The notes: a model not told the origin generated them from the sequence alone. Counted from the first letter of the stretch, positions 18,988 through 28,195 are shown. The stretch: 64,000 nucleotides of DNA from CAIVVT01 sp963823095 (GCA_963823095.1 CAWGKI010000001.1:930001-994000); one strand, 5' to 3'. Made by a program: numbers and translations.

Positions 18988-19905
18988 TCAGGCGCGGAGG
19001 AGGTTTTTCGCCAGAAACAGCACGTTGGCGGGCCGTTCGGCCAGGCGGCGCATGAAATAGGGGTACCACGCGTTGCCGTAGGGCACGTACAGCCGCACGC
19101 CATAGCCCTTCGCCGCCAGTTTCGTCTGCAGGTCGCGCCGGACGCCGTAAAGCATCTGGAATTCGAAATCCTCGCTTTTGCGGCCGCTCTTATGGACGGC
19201 GTCCAAGATGCCGTCGATCATCTTCGGATCGTGCGTTGCAAACGCGGGGAAATTGCCCTCGTCGATCAGCAGCCGCGCGAGCTTCAAGTAATTGTCGTCC
19301 ATCTCCGATTTCCGGGAAAATGCCTCGGAGGCCGGCTCGTTGTAGGCACCCTTGCACAGCCGGACCGGGATGCCGAGCCGGTTCATGCGCCGCAGGTCGG
19401 CTTCCGTCCGGTAAAGGTAAGCCTGCAGGACGCAGCGGACGCGCCCGTACTTGGCTTGCATCTCTTCGGTGATGGTCAGCGTCCGGTCGACATACTCGTG
19501 CGACTCCATGTCGATTTCGAGCCGGCTGCCCTGCTCCGCGGCCATGCGCGCCAGGATGTCGGTGTTGGCGCGGCAGATGTCGGTGGAAAGGTCCAAGCCC
19601 AATTGCGTCAACTTGATGGAGACGGTCAGGGGCAGGCCGGATGAGGCGATGGAGCGGTAAACGCTCTCGATAGTGCGGCGGAACTCGATGGCCTCCGCGT
19701 CGTTAGTGACGTTTTCGCCGAGCTGGTCGACGGTGGAGAGCAGGTGTTCGCCATAAAGCGCGCGACACACGGCCATGGCGTTTTCCAGAGTGCGGCCCGC
19801 GACAAAGCGGCGGGTGAGTCCGCCGGTCAAGCTGGATGTCTCCATCCAGTGCCTCATGCCTTTGCTATGAGAGAGATATAAGAACGCCTGCCGCATCACT
19901 GCCAT
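18988..19905 (-). CDS. Proline dehydrogenase
   Basis: 305 residues from ATG 19905 (an upstream frame extension to 19968 adds 21 residues and is less likely; AAGG precedes the chosen start). The TIM-barrel proline dehydrogenase signatures are present: LTVSIKLTQLGLDLS, VRCVLQAYLYRTEADL, IPVRLCKGAYNEP, FQMLYGVRRDLQ, and the substrate-binding FMRRLAERPANV. It oxidises L-proline to pyrroline-5-carboxylate with FAD and passes electrons to the quinone pool. It is the short monofunctional form; a P5C dehydrogenase is not in the window. Confidence 0.92.
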   Translation of the reverse strand: MAVMRQAFLYLSHSKGMRHWMETSSLTGGLTRRFVAGRTLENAMAVCRALYGEHLLSTVDQLGENVTNDAEAIEFRRTIESVYRSIASSGLPLTVSIKLTQLGLDLSTDICRANTDILARMAAEQGSRLEIDMESHEYVDRTLTITEEMQAKYGRVRCVLQAYLYRTEADLRRMNRLGIPVRLCKGAYNEPASEAFSRKSEMDDNYLKLARLLIDEGNFPAFATHDPKMIDGILDAVHKSGRKSEDFEFQMLYGVRRDLQTKLAAKGYGVRLYVPYGNAWYPYFMRRLAERPANVLFLAKNLLRA

Positions 19906-20009
19906 AATGTTGCCTTGCAAGGGGCCATAGAATCGCCAAATCTGGGGCCATGCCCCCTCTCTCAACATAACCGATGCAGCACCACTCCGGGGTGCTGGCA
20001 GGCTTCAAA

Positions 20010-21398
20010 TCAGGCTGCGTTCGTCCCATTCGGCAGACCGCCCCGCAACCTCCAATGATAGAAGAGCGCGCCCGAAGCCAGCGTGACGGCGGCGGCGGCG
20101 GAGATGACGGGCTCCAGCCGCATGCCGTAAATGGTCATCCAAATCCCCGGCAGTACGAAGACGAGCGGGACCAGTGGCCAGGCGAAACTGACCACCGGCA
20201 TCTTGCGCCATCCCGCGCGGCTGCGGAAGCGGAACAGGCTGATGACCGCGAGCACGGCGAAGAAATTCAACAGATACCCGATGTAGAGAATCAGCGAGCC
20301 AAAGTTCACCAGCGTCATCAGTGCGGCGCAGGCCCCTTGACAGAGAATGGCGTTCACCGGCGTCCTCCAGGTCGGGTGCACCTTGGCCGCGGCCGGGATG
20401 AACGCCCCGTTCTTGGCCATGGCGTAATACAGGCGTGGTCCGATGGTGACCATGGCATTGACGGTGGCCACCAGCGACAGAGCCACCAGTCCGCTGAACA
20501 GGGCCGCCCCCGCGCCGCCGAAGAGCTTTTGGGCGGCGAGCGATCCGACGGCCTGCACTCCGCTCATCTCCTTGAGGGGCGCGGCGTACAGGAAGACGAC
20601 GTTCAGCAGCATGTAGAGTCCGGCCACGAGCATGGTGCCGACGGTCAGGGCCAGGGGCAGCGTGCGCTCGGGCCTTTTCAGCTCTTCCGCGATGTAGGTG
20701 GCGGCGTTCCAGCCGCTATAGGCAACGTAGATCCAGAAGAGGCTGATGACGAACTGGGCGGGAAGCGCGGTGGTGGTGGTGCGCGTCATGGGCTCGGAGA
20801 GGTGGTGCCAGTCGCCATGGCCGATGGCCACGCCGAGCACGATGAACACGATGATGACGACGATCTTCAACGAGGTGAGCGCGTTCTGCACGTGCGAGAT
20901 GAATCGGACGCCAACCAGGTTCAGCAGCGTGAAGACGATGATGAGTCCAGCCGCCGCGATCTGCGCTCCTCCGAACTGCAAGCCGAAGTCGGTGCCGCCG
21001 ACGCGATACCAGGCATGATCCTGTTTGAGCGCCGGGAAAAAGTAACCGGCATAGTCCGAGCAGGCCAGGGCCGAGGCCGCGATGGGCGCCGAGAACCCGG
21101 CGAAGAAGCTGGTCCAGCCGCTCATAAAACCCCAGGTGGAACCGAAGGCGCGGGTCAGGTAGACGTACTCGCCGCCGGAGGCCGGGAAGTTGATGCCCAA
21201 CTCGGAGTAGCAGAACGCCCCGGCCAGGGCGAAAACGGCTCCGACCAGCCAGATGGCCAGGACCACCTTGGGATCGCCGAGATCGCCGGCCAGGTATCCC
21301 GTGGTGGTGAAAATACCCTGCCCGACCATGTTCGAAACTACAATGGCCGTCGCGCTGTATAGGCCAACCTGGCGCAGCAATGAAGGACTGGATGACAT
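20010..21398 (-). CDS. APC-family amino-acid permease
   Basis: 462 residues with 12 predicted helices. Helix 1 carries the unwound APC motif VVSNMVGQGIFTTTG. Later motifs are SELGINFPASGGEYVYLTRAFG and WNAATYIAEELKRPERTLP, as in LAT/ApcT-type transporters. The start at 21398 was chosen because SPSLLRQVGLYSATAI is the conserved opening; the 51 residues before it overlap the upstream gene on the other strand. The substrate is probably a neutral amino acid. It follows proline dehydrogenase on the same strand, so uptake of an amino acid for catabolism is plausible but unproven. Confidence 0.88.
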   Translation of the reverse strand: MSSSPSLLRQVGLYSATAIVVSNMVGQGIFTTTGYLAGDLGDPKVVLAIWLVGAVFALAGAFCYSELGINFPASGGEYVYLTRAFGSTWGFMSGWTSFFAGFSAPIAASALACSDYAGYFFPALKQDHAWYRVGGTDFGLQFGGAQIAAAGLIIVFTLLNLVGVRFISHVQNALTSLKIVVIIVFIVLGVAIGHGDWHHLSEPMTRTTTTALPAQFVISLFWIYVAYSGWNAATYIAEELKRPERTLPLALTVGTMLVAGLYMLLNVVFLYAAPLKEMSGVQAVGSLAAQKLFGGAGAALFSGLVALSLVATVNAMVTIGPRLYYAMAKNGAFIPAAAKVHPTWRTPVNAILCQGACAALMTLVNFGSLILYIGYLLNFFAVLAVISLFRFRSRAGWRKMPVVSFAWPLVPLVFVLPGIWMTIYGMRLEPVISAAAAVTLASGALFYHWRLRGGLPNGTNAA

Positions 21399-21504
21399 TG
21401 TTCCCTTGAATTGTACTGAAAGGAGGCGGGAGCCGGTGGAGCGGAGTTCGCACATCGTCCTACCTGCAGGCCGGCTCTCGATGTACATTAGAAGCGGCCT
21501 GACA

Positions 21505-21759
21505 ATGGATGCGCTGATACAAGATCTCGACGACTCGACGTTCCGGGCCATTCGCGCCCGCGCCGCGCTGGAAGGACGATCGATTGGCGAAGTGGCTACC
21601 GAGGCTCTGCGCGCCTACCTGACGCGAACGGGAGCGGCGGAAGACAGAGTGGTGAGCGAGGCTGGGAACTCGTCCAAGCTACTCGACGAGCCGACTCAGG
21701 AAGAGCGCGAGCGCGTGGGCACGGCAGTCGACGAGATCGTTCACTCGTACTGCATCTGA
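21505..21759 (+). CDS. Ribbon-helix-helix antitoxin-like protein (FitA-like), apparently orphan
   Basis: 84 residues. The N-terminal half MDALIQDLDDSTFRAIRARA followed by LEGRSIGEVATEALRAYL matches the ribbon-helix-helix layout of FitA/VapB-like antitoxins. The C-terminal half is acidic (LDEPTQEERERVGTAVDE). No PIN or other toxin gene follows: 21760-21783 is non-coding and the next gene is on the opposite strand. It may be a relic or a solo regulator. The ORF extends upstream to 21253 but overlaps the permease gene there, so ATG 21505 is preferred. Confidence 0.6.
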   Translation: MDALIQDLDDSTFRAIRARAALEGRSIGEVATEALRAYLTRTGAAEDRVVSEAGNSSKLLDEPTQEERERVGTAVDEIVHSYCI

Positions 21760-21783
21760 CGATTGGCGCGCTTATATTGGCGG

Positions 21784-22392
21784 TCACGATGCTCTGCGTG
21801 ACTTGCGGCGCAGGAAGGCGAAGGGCCTGAGCGCTTCCCGAACGAGGGCGCGCAGGAACTGACTGCCCAAGAGACCCAGCAGCAGCAAGGCTCCGAAGAG
21901 CAGCACCGCGTCGATGCTGGCCCGCCCCTGCCGCGTCCAGTAGACGTCCTCCAGATTCAGCCAGAGCGCGAATTCGTCCAGCGTCAAGGCCGCGCCAACG
22001 CCGTACAGGATGGCCAAGACTCTTTCCGGCACGCGGGACCTGGCATGATGGTCCGCGCCGAGTTGGAGCAGCCAGCCAAAGCCCACCACCAGCAAAAGCA
22101 GGATGCCCAAGACCAGGTGATGAATATGACGTCCACCGATTTGAACGTTGTGAAAAGGGCCGACTCCGGATCGGATGGCGTGGGTCAGCAATCTCACGAT
22201 CGCGAAAGTCAGAAAGAAGGCCAGAGTGGCGAGGAACCGGCGCTCACGGTGGGTGCGGGAAAGATAGTGTCGATAGAGCGCCGGGACAGCGCGCCTGTGC
22301 CGTATCGCGAGGGCAAAGGCGAGCACGACCAGAGCCCAGACCGCGAAGACCGCCAGAGCGTAGTGGGCGGGATGAAAGACGCTATGAACCAT
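21784..22392 (-). CDS. Integral membrane protein of unknown function
   Basis: 202 residues with about five helices. Conserved-looking strings in the loops are VQIGGRHIHHLVLGI, TLDEFALWLNLEDVYW and GRASIDAVLLFG; the paired histidines and acidic residues may bind a metal. I have seen this pattern in uncharacterised membrane proteins but assign no function. The end is basic (FLRRKSRRAS), placing the C-terminus in the cytosol. Confidence 0.7.
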   Translation of the reverse strand: MVHSVFHPAHYALAVFAVWALVVLAFALAIRHRRAVPALYRHYLSRTHRERRFLATLAFFLTFAIVRLLTHAIRSGVGPFHNVQIGGRHIHHLVLGILLLLVVGFGWLLQLGADHHARSRVPERVLAILYGVGAALTLDEFALWLNLEDVYWTRQGRASIDAVLLFGALLLLGLLGSQFLRALVREALRPFAFLRRKSRRAS

Positions 22393-22421
22393 AGCGATTT
22401 CAGAGTCGCACGTTGCGAGGC

Positions 22422-22530
22422 GTAGGGCGGACGTCCAGGTCCGCGCGGGGCCTCCAGGCCACGCTGACCAACTTCGGAAGACTGCGGGGCTTGGAAGCCC
22501 CGCGCGGCTCTGGAGAGCCGCCCCACCACG
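22422..22530. repeat. Family C palindromic pair (two units, inverted)
   Basis: The left unit starts GTAGGGCGGACGTCCAGG and has two tandem hairpins. After a spacer of about 20 bases, the right unit ends in CTCTGGAGAGCCGCCCCACC in opposite orientation. The plan (GGCGG..CCGC hairpin joined to a GCGGGG..CCCCGC hairpin) is the same as in the copies flanking the RAYT gene at 34887 and 35536. It fills the gap between the start of the membrane protein and the stop of the GH92 gene. Confidence 0.8.
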
Positions 22531-22536
22531 CGCAGT

Positions 22537-24861
22537 TTACTTGCTCATCGACGGTGGGACGGCGTCCGGCCCCGTGCCAAAGCTCTTGTTCGGCGCGCTG
22601 CCCATCTCGAACACGAGCGTTCCGCCCTGCACCAGCGCGGAGTGGTTGAACCACAGCTTGTCATAAGGTTTGCCGTTCAGCGTCACCGACTGAATGTACT
22701 TATCCGTTGGCGATTTCCGCTTGGCCTGGACCAGTAATCGGCGCCCCGCGCCCATATCGATGCTGACTCGATCGAACAGGGGCGCTCCAAACACGTAGTT
22801 GCCGCTGGCCGGATCGACGGCGTAGAAACCGAGCGCGCTGATCACGTACCAGGCCGACATCTGGCCGCAATCTTCATTGCCCGCGAGGCCGTCCGGGTTG
22901 GCGGAATACTGTTCCTCCAATAAGGAGAGCACGCGCTCCTGCGTCTTCCAGGGCGCGCCGGCGTAGTCGTAGAGATAGGCGATGTGATGGCTCGGTTCGT
23001 TGCCGTGCGCGTACATGCCGACCAGACCGGTCATGTCCACGGGCACTTCGCCGTTGATCTCGGAACTCTGGTTGAACAGTGCGTCCAGCTTGTCCACCAT
23101 CGCCTGCTTGCCGCCGAGCAGATTCGCGTAGCCCTGTGGATCGTGCTGCGCCAGCCACGTGGCCTGCCAGGCGTTGGCTTCCGTATAGTCGCGCCATTTC
23201 TTGGACACTCCCGTCAGCTTGGGATCGAAAGGCCCAGCCCAATCGCCGTTCTCCAGACGCGGCCGGATGAAGCCGGTGGAAGGGTCCCACAGGTTGCGAT
23301 AGTTCTTCGATCGCTCCACGAATTTCTCGTAGTCGCCGGTCTTGCCGAGGACGCGCGCCAACTGGGCGATGGCCCAATCGTCGTAGGAGTATTCCAGCGT
23401 CTTGGTGGCCGATTCCTCTTCCTTGTCGCTCGGGATGTAGCTGAGCTTGCGATAGTAGCCCAGCCCGCGATAGTCGTCCTCCAGCGCGCGCTTCAGGATG
23501 TAGGGATAGACCTTCTCGTAGTCGATGCCCTTGAAGCCCTTCACTGCCGCCTCGGCGATGACGACCACCGAGTGGTAGCCGGTCATGCAACCCGTCTCCC
23601 AGCCTTGCAGCGGCCAGACGGGCATGCCCGCCGGACTCTCGGCGGCCATGCGGACCAGGCAGTTCACCAGAGCGGGCACGCGTTCGGGCTGCATGATCGT
23701 GTACAGCGGATGCAGCGCGCGGTAGGTATCCCACAGCGAGAACGTGCTGTAGTTGTGCTCGCCCTTGGGCATCTGGTGGACCTTCATGTCCATGCCGCGA
23801 TACTGGCCGTCCACATCGTCGAACAACGTCGGCGCCACCATCGTGTGGTACAGGCTGGTGTAAAAGATCGTCTTGTGCTTGACGTTCGAAGTCTCCACGC
23901 GGACCTTGGCGAATTCGCGCTGCCAGGCGTCGTGGGCCGCGCGGCGGACGCGGGAGAAGTCCCAGTCTGGAATCTCTTCACTCAGATTCCGGCGCGCGCC
24001 TTCCACGCTAACGCCCGAGATGCCGACGCGGACCAAAATCGTCTCTCCGGCCGCAGTCTTGTAGTGCACCAGGCACTTCAGGGACTTGCCGTCGGCAGAT
24101 CGCACGCTCGCATCCAAGGTCTGGCCGGCAGAGACCAATTCGGCTGAGGCAAAGGGCTTGGAGAACTGCAGGACGAAGAAAATGTGCCGGCCTTGGGCCC
24201 AATCGTTCATGCGGCGGCCGCCGGAGATGGTGCGATCGTTTTCGATCTTCAGTTCCGACGAGAGAACGTGCGGCTGGGCGCCGGACTCTTCGCCAGTAAC
24301 GGCATGCGTCATGTCGATGATGAAGTGGCTGCTGTCGCTTTGGGGGAACGTGTACTTGTGCAGGCCGGCGCGCTCGGTGGCGGTCAATTCGGCCTTGATC
24401 TTGTAGTCGTCGAGAACCACCGAGTAGTAGCCCGGCTGCGCGGTTTCATTGGCGTGCGAGAAGCGCGAGCGATAACCCGTGCCGGGCTTGCCGGCGGCGC
24501 CGGGCTCGGTGAAAACCGGGCCGGTGCCGGGCATCACCATCACGTCGAGCATGTCGCTGACGCCGGTGCCGCTCAGGTGGGTGTGGCTGAAGCCCATGAT
24601 GGACGAGTCGGAGTAGTGATAGCCCGAGCACCAGTCCCAACCACTGGTCTTGGTGTCCGGACTGAGCTGCACCATGCCGAAGGGCACGGTGGCGCCCGGA
24701 TAGGTGTGGCCGTGCCCGCCGGTGCCGATGAAGACATTCACCGACTTAGTCAGGTCCTCAGTGCTGGCGGCCGGGGCTTTGGCGGGAGACTGGGCGGCCA
24801 GAGCCGCTCCTGCGGTCAAAACTGCCGAGACGAACGCGGCGCTCAAGCTGTGAATTGTCAT
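22537..24861 (-). CDS. Secreted GH92 glycosidase (alpha-mannosidase family)
   Basis: 774 residues from ATG 24861, after a GGGAAGTG ribosome site. A signal peptide (MTIHSLSAAFVSAVLTAGAALAAQ) is followed by the GH92 N-terminal sandwich (VNVFIGTGGHGHTYPGATVP, GWDWCSGYHYSD, GFSHTHLSGTG) and the catalytic (alpha/alpha)6 domain (YHTMVAPTLFDD, FSLWDTYRALHPL, NEDCGQMSAWYVISALGF). GH92 enzymes are Ca-dependent exo-alpha-mannosidases, mostly 1,2-linked, acting on glycans. It is transcribed divergently from GH97 at 25220, suggesting shared control of glycan breakdown. Confidence 0.95.
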   Translation of the reverse strand: MTIHSLSAAFVSAVLTAGAALAAQSPAKAPAASTEDLTKSVNVFIGTGGHGHTYPGATVPFGMVQLSPDTKTSGWDWCSGYHYSDSSIMGFSHTHLSGTGVSDMLDVMVMPGTGPVFTEPGAAGKPGTGYRSRFSHANETAQPGYYSVVLDDYKIKAELTATERAGLHKYTFPQSDSSHFIIDMTHAVTGEESGAQPHVLSSELKIENDRTISGGRRMNDWAQGRHIFFVLQFSKPFASAELVSAGQTLDASVRSADGKSLKCLVHYKTAAGETILVRVGISGVSVEGARRNLSEEIPDWDFSRVRRAAHDAWQREFAKVRVETSNVKHKTIFYTSLYHTMVAPTLFDDVDGQYRGMDMKVHQMPKGEHNYSTFSLWDTYRALHPLYTIMQPERVPALVNCLVRMAAESPAGMPVWPLQGWETGCMTGYHSVVVIAEAAVKGFKGIDYEKVYPYILKRALEDDYRGLGYYRKLSYIPSDKEEESATKTLEYSYDDWAIAQLARVLGKTGDYEKFVERSKNYRNLWDPSTGFIRPRLENGDWAGPFDPKLTGVSKKWRDYTEANAWQATWLAQHDPQGYANLLGGKQAMVDKLDALFNQSSEINGEVPVDMTGLVGMYAHGNEPSHHIAYLYDYAGAPWKTQERVLSLLEEQYSANPDGLAGNEDCGQMSAWYVISALGFYAVDPASGNYVFGAPLFDRVSIDMGAGRRLLVQAKRKSPTDKYIQSVTLNGKPYDKLWFNHSALVQGGTLVFEMGSAPNKSFGTGPDAVPPSMSK

Positions 24862-25219
24862 AGTCACTTCCCTGCTCTCATTTTGCCGGTTTCCGCGCAA
24901 GCATGACTGCGCGGCGAAAGCGCCCGCCGCGCAGCGACTGTGCGAGCGGCAGCCCTGAACAAGAAGCCTATCTCGAATCGCGATCCGAGCGCCGGGCCTG
25001 AAACCCTGAGGTGTGTAGGACAGACCATCGCCCCGCGTGGTCTGTCACTATTAGAGTGGTCCGTCACTCTTTGCAGGAAATAGCGGGGCGGGCTCTACAG
25101 ACGACGCACGCGATCGGCTGTCACCGCCTGGATCGTCTGTCTCAGCGCGATCTTCTGTCCCACGCGATCATGTGTCCCACCTGAACGTGATAGAACAGAA
25201 CCCGAAGGAGTAATTGCGA
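24862..25219. promoter_or_regulatory. Divergent GH92/GH97 control region with CTGTC motif array
   Basis: Contains a 9-bp inverted repeat GACAGACCA/TGGTCTGTC (25019-25027 and 25038-25046), two direct repeats TGGTCyGTCACT (25038, 25057), and GATCnnCTGTCnC units at 25112, 25131, 25149 and 25166 whose last copy is degenerate. CTGTC-like cores start at 25042, 25061, 25118, 25137, 25155 and 25172, spacings 19, 57, 19, 18 and 17. This looks like an array of regulator sites or a short tandem repeat. An AAGGAG ribosome site at 25203-25208 serves the GH97 gene. Confidence 0.5.
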
Positions 25220-27241
25220 ATGATGTTGTGGAGACCGTCCCCTCGTCCTGTTGCGGCCATCTCTCTGCTGCTTTGCGGCGCCCTGCTGGCCGCGGGAAAC
25301 CCGGCTGCACAAGTAGGCAAAGGCGCGGTCGTTTCCCCCGACGGGGCTATCCGGGCGTTATTCATGGTCGTCCCCGGCCCCGAAGGTGCGGGCGGCGGGC
25401 AACTCGGCTACGAAGTCACTTATCGCGGCAAGCCAATCATCGAACGCTCGAAGCTCGGCTTCGAGATGCAGAACCAACCTGCCATCGGCGCCAACCTCCA
25501 AGTGGTGGCCGCCACCAACTCGCGGATCGACGAAACCTACCAGATTCCCGCGGGCAAGTCGAACCCCGTGCGTAACGAGTGCAACGTGCTGTTCCTGGAC
25601 TTGAAGGAAGCGAAGGCTCCTGGACGGAAGCTGACGATTGAGGCGCGCGCATACAACGACGGCGTCGCGTTCCGCTACATCATCCCCAATCAGCCGTCGG
25701 TGACGGAAGCGCGCATCGTCAATGAGAAGACGCAGTTCGTGCTTGCCTCCGACGCGACCACTTATCCGCTGATCCTGCGCAACTTCCGAACCTCCTGGGA
25801 AGACAACTATCACACGGTGCCGCTGAGCGGCATCCTGCCCGAGTCCGTGATTGCCCTGCCGCTGCTGACCGAGTTGCCGGGCGTGGCCTTCGTCGCGATC
25901 ACCGAAGCGGACATCGACAACTACGCGGGCATGTACCTGATGCACTCGGGCGCGAACGCGAAAGCGCTGGAAGCGCGTCTTTCTCCGCGCATCGACGAGC
26001 CGGGCATCTCGGTCTCCAGCCAGACGCCGGTGACCACGCCGTGGCGCGTGTTGATGATCTCGAACGAGGTCGGGCGGCTGATCGAATCGCAAATTGTGAA
26101 TAACCTGAATCCGCCCTCCGCCATTGCCGACACTTCCTGGATCAAGCCGGGCAAGGCCTCCTGGGACTGGTGGTCGGGCCCCGCCGCCGACGGCGTGACT
26201 TTCAAAGTCGGATCGAACACGGACACCGCGAAGCACTACATCGACTTCTCGGCCAAGGCGGGCTTCGAGTATTTCATGTTCGATGCCGGCTGGGCCGCGC
26301 ACGGCACCGGGCCGAACGACTCCGGAGCCGATATCACTGCGACGAAGGCCGATGTCAACATGCCCGAGATTGTCGCCTACGCCAAATCGAAGAACGTGAA
26401 CGTCTGGCTCTGGTCGCATTGGACCGACATTGACCGCCAGATGGACCAGGCCTTCCCGCTGTTCGAGAAGTGGGGCATCGTAGGCGTGAAGATCGACTTC
26501 ATGGATCGCGACGACCAGTGGATGGTGGACTTCTACCGGCGCGTGGCTAAGAAGGCGGCCGAGCATCGTCTGATGATCGACTTCCACGGCGCTTACAAGC
26601 CCGACGGGATCGGCCGCACCTGGCCCAACGTCATCACGCGCGAAGGGGTGCTGGGCCTGGAGTACAACAAGTGGAGCGCCCGCGTCACACCGGATCACAA
26701 TGTCATGCTGGCGTTCACGCGCATGCTGGCCGGCCCGATGGACTACACCCCGGGCGGTTTCCGCAATGCGACACGTGAGGAGTTCGAGCCGCGCAACATG
26801 AAGCCGATGGTGATGGGCACGCGGGCCCATCAGACGGCACTTTTCGTGGTCTTCGAAAGTCCGTTCATGATGGTCTCGGACTATCCCGGGGCGTACGAGG
26901 GGACCAAAGAGCTCCCGTTCCTGAGCGCGGTTCCGGCCTCTTGGGACGAGACGCGCGTGCTGAACGCCAAGGTCGGCGACTATATCACCATCGCGCGCCG
27001 CCACGGCAAGGAATGGTACGTGGGCAGCATCGCCGGCTCGCACGGCGCTACGCTCGACATCCCGCTCGAGTTCCTGGGCGCGGGAGATTTCAAGGCTGAA
27101 ACGTACTCGGACGCGCCCGATGCCGGCGTCCACCCGATGAACACGGTGGTGGAGCAGAAGGACGTCACAAAGGCGACGACGCTGAAGGCTGTTCTGGCGT
27201 CCGGCGGCGGACAGGCGATCCGCATCCGGCCGGCGAAATAG
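25220..27241 (+). CDS. Secreted GH97 alpha-glycosidase
   Basis: 673 residues from ATG 25220 (signal peptide WRPSPRPVAAISLLLCGALLAAG). The N-terminal sandwich contains VSPDGAIRALFMVV and YRIIPNQP-like strands (actual FRYIIPNQPSV). The barrel domain has KASWDWWSGPAADGVTF, FMFDAGWAAHG, VGVKIDFMDRDDQWMVDFY and LGLEYNKWS; the C-terminal sandwich ends AIRIRPAK. GH97 includes alpha-glucosidases and alpha-galactosidases. The Asp in KIDFM sits where retaining members have their nucleophile, which is inference from family memory. A signal peptide implies periplasmic or exported action. Confidence 0.93.
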   Translation: MMLWRPSPRPVAAISLLLCGALLAAGNPAAQVGKGAVVSPDGAIRALFMVVPGPEGAGGGQLGYEVTYRGKPIIERSKLGFEMQNQPAIGANLQVVAATNSRIDETYQIPAGKSNPVRNECNVLFLDLKEAKAPGRKLTIEARAYNDGVAFRYIIPNQPSVTEARIVNEKTQFVLASDATTYPLILRNFRTSWEDNYHTVPLSGILPESVIALPLLTELPGVAFVAITEADIDNYAGMYLMHSGANAKALEARLSPRIDEPGISVSSQTPVTTPWRVLMISNEVGRLIESQIVNNLNPPSAIADTSWIKPGKASWDWWSGPAADGVTFKVGSNTDTAKHYIDFSAKAGFEYFMFDAGWAAHGTGPNDSGADITATKADVNMPEIVAYAKSKNVNVWLWSHWTDIDRQMDQAFPLFEKWGIVGVKIDFMDRDDQWMVDFYRRVAKKAAEHRLMIDFHGAYKPDGIGRTWPNVITREGVLGLEYNKWSARVTPDHNVMLAFTRMLAGPMDYTPGGFRNATREEFEPRNMKPMVMGTRAHQTALFVVFESPFMMVSDYPGAYEGTKELPFLSAVPASWDETRVLNAKVGDYITIARRHGKEWYVGSIAGSHGATLDIPLEFLGAGDFKAETYSDAPDAGVHPMNTVVEQKDVTKATTLKAVLASGGGQAIRIRPAK

Positions 27242-27319
27242 CCGAAACGGAGCCGCGACCGTCAGGGGAGTAGCCGCATCTAGGTCTTCCCACGCTTTCT
27301 TTTGAAAGTGAAGGCCCCG

Positions 27320-27419
27320 CCTGGGAACGCCGATCTCCAGATCGGCCCCAATCGCCGCGGCCGCACAAGTGGGCGGAACATTCAAAACGCCGGCCGGTCT
27401 GGAGACCGGCGTTCCCAGG
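27320..27419. repeat. Family B palindromic repeat, complete copy
   Basis: Outer arms CCTGGGAACGCCG (27320-27332) and CGGCGTTCCCAGG (27407-27419) are perfect. The inner hairpins CCGATCT/AGATCGG and CCGGTCT/AGACCGG differ in sequence but are each self-complementary, showing compensatory change. It lies between the convergent GH97 gene and the membrane protein gene at 27428. Confidence 0.9.
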
Positions 27420-27427
27420 AGGGGTTG

Positions 27428-28078
27428 TCAGAGCATGTTCACGGCGCGGCCGGCGAGAATCACGATCGCGCCGAGCGAGATCACGCTCTGCGACATCATC
27501 AGCAGTTTGGCCCAACGCGTGATCGGGGGGACGTCGGTGGGCGAAAAGGCCGTACTCGTGGTGAAGGCCAGAAACAGGTAGTCCACAAAGCCGGGCCGCC
27601 ACGCCTCGCCAGCCTGTCTGAGCGTCATCTGCGGAAACAGAAACGCTCCATCGATGTGTGCGCCGCGCGCATCGCGGGCGTGAGGTCCACCGGCGTCGAG
27701 TTTCCAGTACCAGATGGCAAAGACGAGGATGTTGCTCGCCCATAATGCGCCCGCCGAGCGGAGCAGACCCGTGGCGGATTGCCGGTGCAAGGGCAGCCCG
27801 ACGATCAACGCCCCCATGGACCACGTGAGTGCGAGCGTGATGAGAACGATCAGGGCCAGGCCGAAGATCCGGTTCCACTTTTTCAACCCCTGCCAGTGAG
27901 TCACGATGGTCGGCGCCAACAGTACCGCCACCAGAATGGGCAGGAGCCACGTCGGTCCCATCGTCAGACTCTCTGGCAGAGCCAGATACAACCCACAGAC
28001 CGCCAGGAGAGCGAGCCAAACCGGCCAGCGCGGTTCCGGCTGGATCTTGTGATGTCGGGGTTGCGGAAGAGTGGCCAT
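27428..28078 (-). CDS. DUF1345-like multi-pass membrane protein
   Basis: 216 residues from ATG 28078, with five or six hydrophobic helices (PVWLALLAVCGLYLAL, TWLLPILVAVLLAPTIV, IFGLALIVLITLALTW, ASNILVFAIWYW). The last loop and helix (VDYLFLAFTTSTAFSPTDVP, then SQSVISLGAIVILAGRAVN) resemble DUF1345 and related channel-like proteins, but no selectivity filter is visible. A frame extension to 28258 lacks a signal or conservation cue. Function unknown. Confidence 0.72.
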   Translation of the reverse strand: MATLPQPRHHKIQPEPRWPVWLALLAVCGLYLALPESLTMGPTWLLPILVAVLLAPTIVTHWQGLKKWNRIFGLALIVLITLALTWSMGALIVGLPLHRQSATGLLRSAGALWASNILVFAIWYWKLDAGGPHARDARGAHIDGAFLFPQMTLRQAGEAWRPGFVDYLFLAFTTSTAFSPTDVPPITRWAKLLMMSQSVISLGAIVILAGRAVNML

Positions 28079-28195
28079 CGCGAACCCAGTGTACGATGCG
28101 CCGATTCTCCAGGTCCCGGCGTCTCTGCCCGTCAGGACGCGATTGGCCGTAAAGCCCGAAAGAAGGCAAGATGGGAGGGGAGGGATAAAGTCCCT

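Noticed and set aside
19974..21362. 462-codon plus-strand frame rich in Gly/Glu/Asp/His
   Set aside because: Exact antisense shadow of the APC permease, which has clear motifs.
25100..25180. Possible CRISPR array
   Set aside because: The repeated unit is only about 10-13 bases on a 17-19 base period with no spacer-size variable segments and no cas genes.
25358..27385. 675-codon minus-strand frame
   Set aside because: Antisense to GH97, whose domains are unambiguous; its N-terminus is made of family B repeat sequence.
27165..28169. 334-codon minus-strand frame overlapping the membrane protein
   Set aside because: Arg/Pro/Gly-rich, runs through a palindromic repeat and overlaps two better genes.
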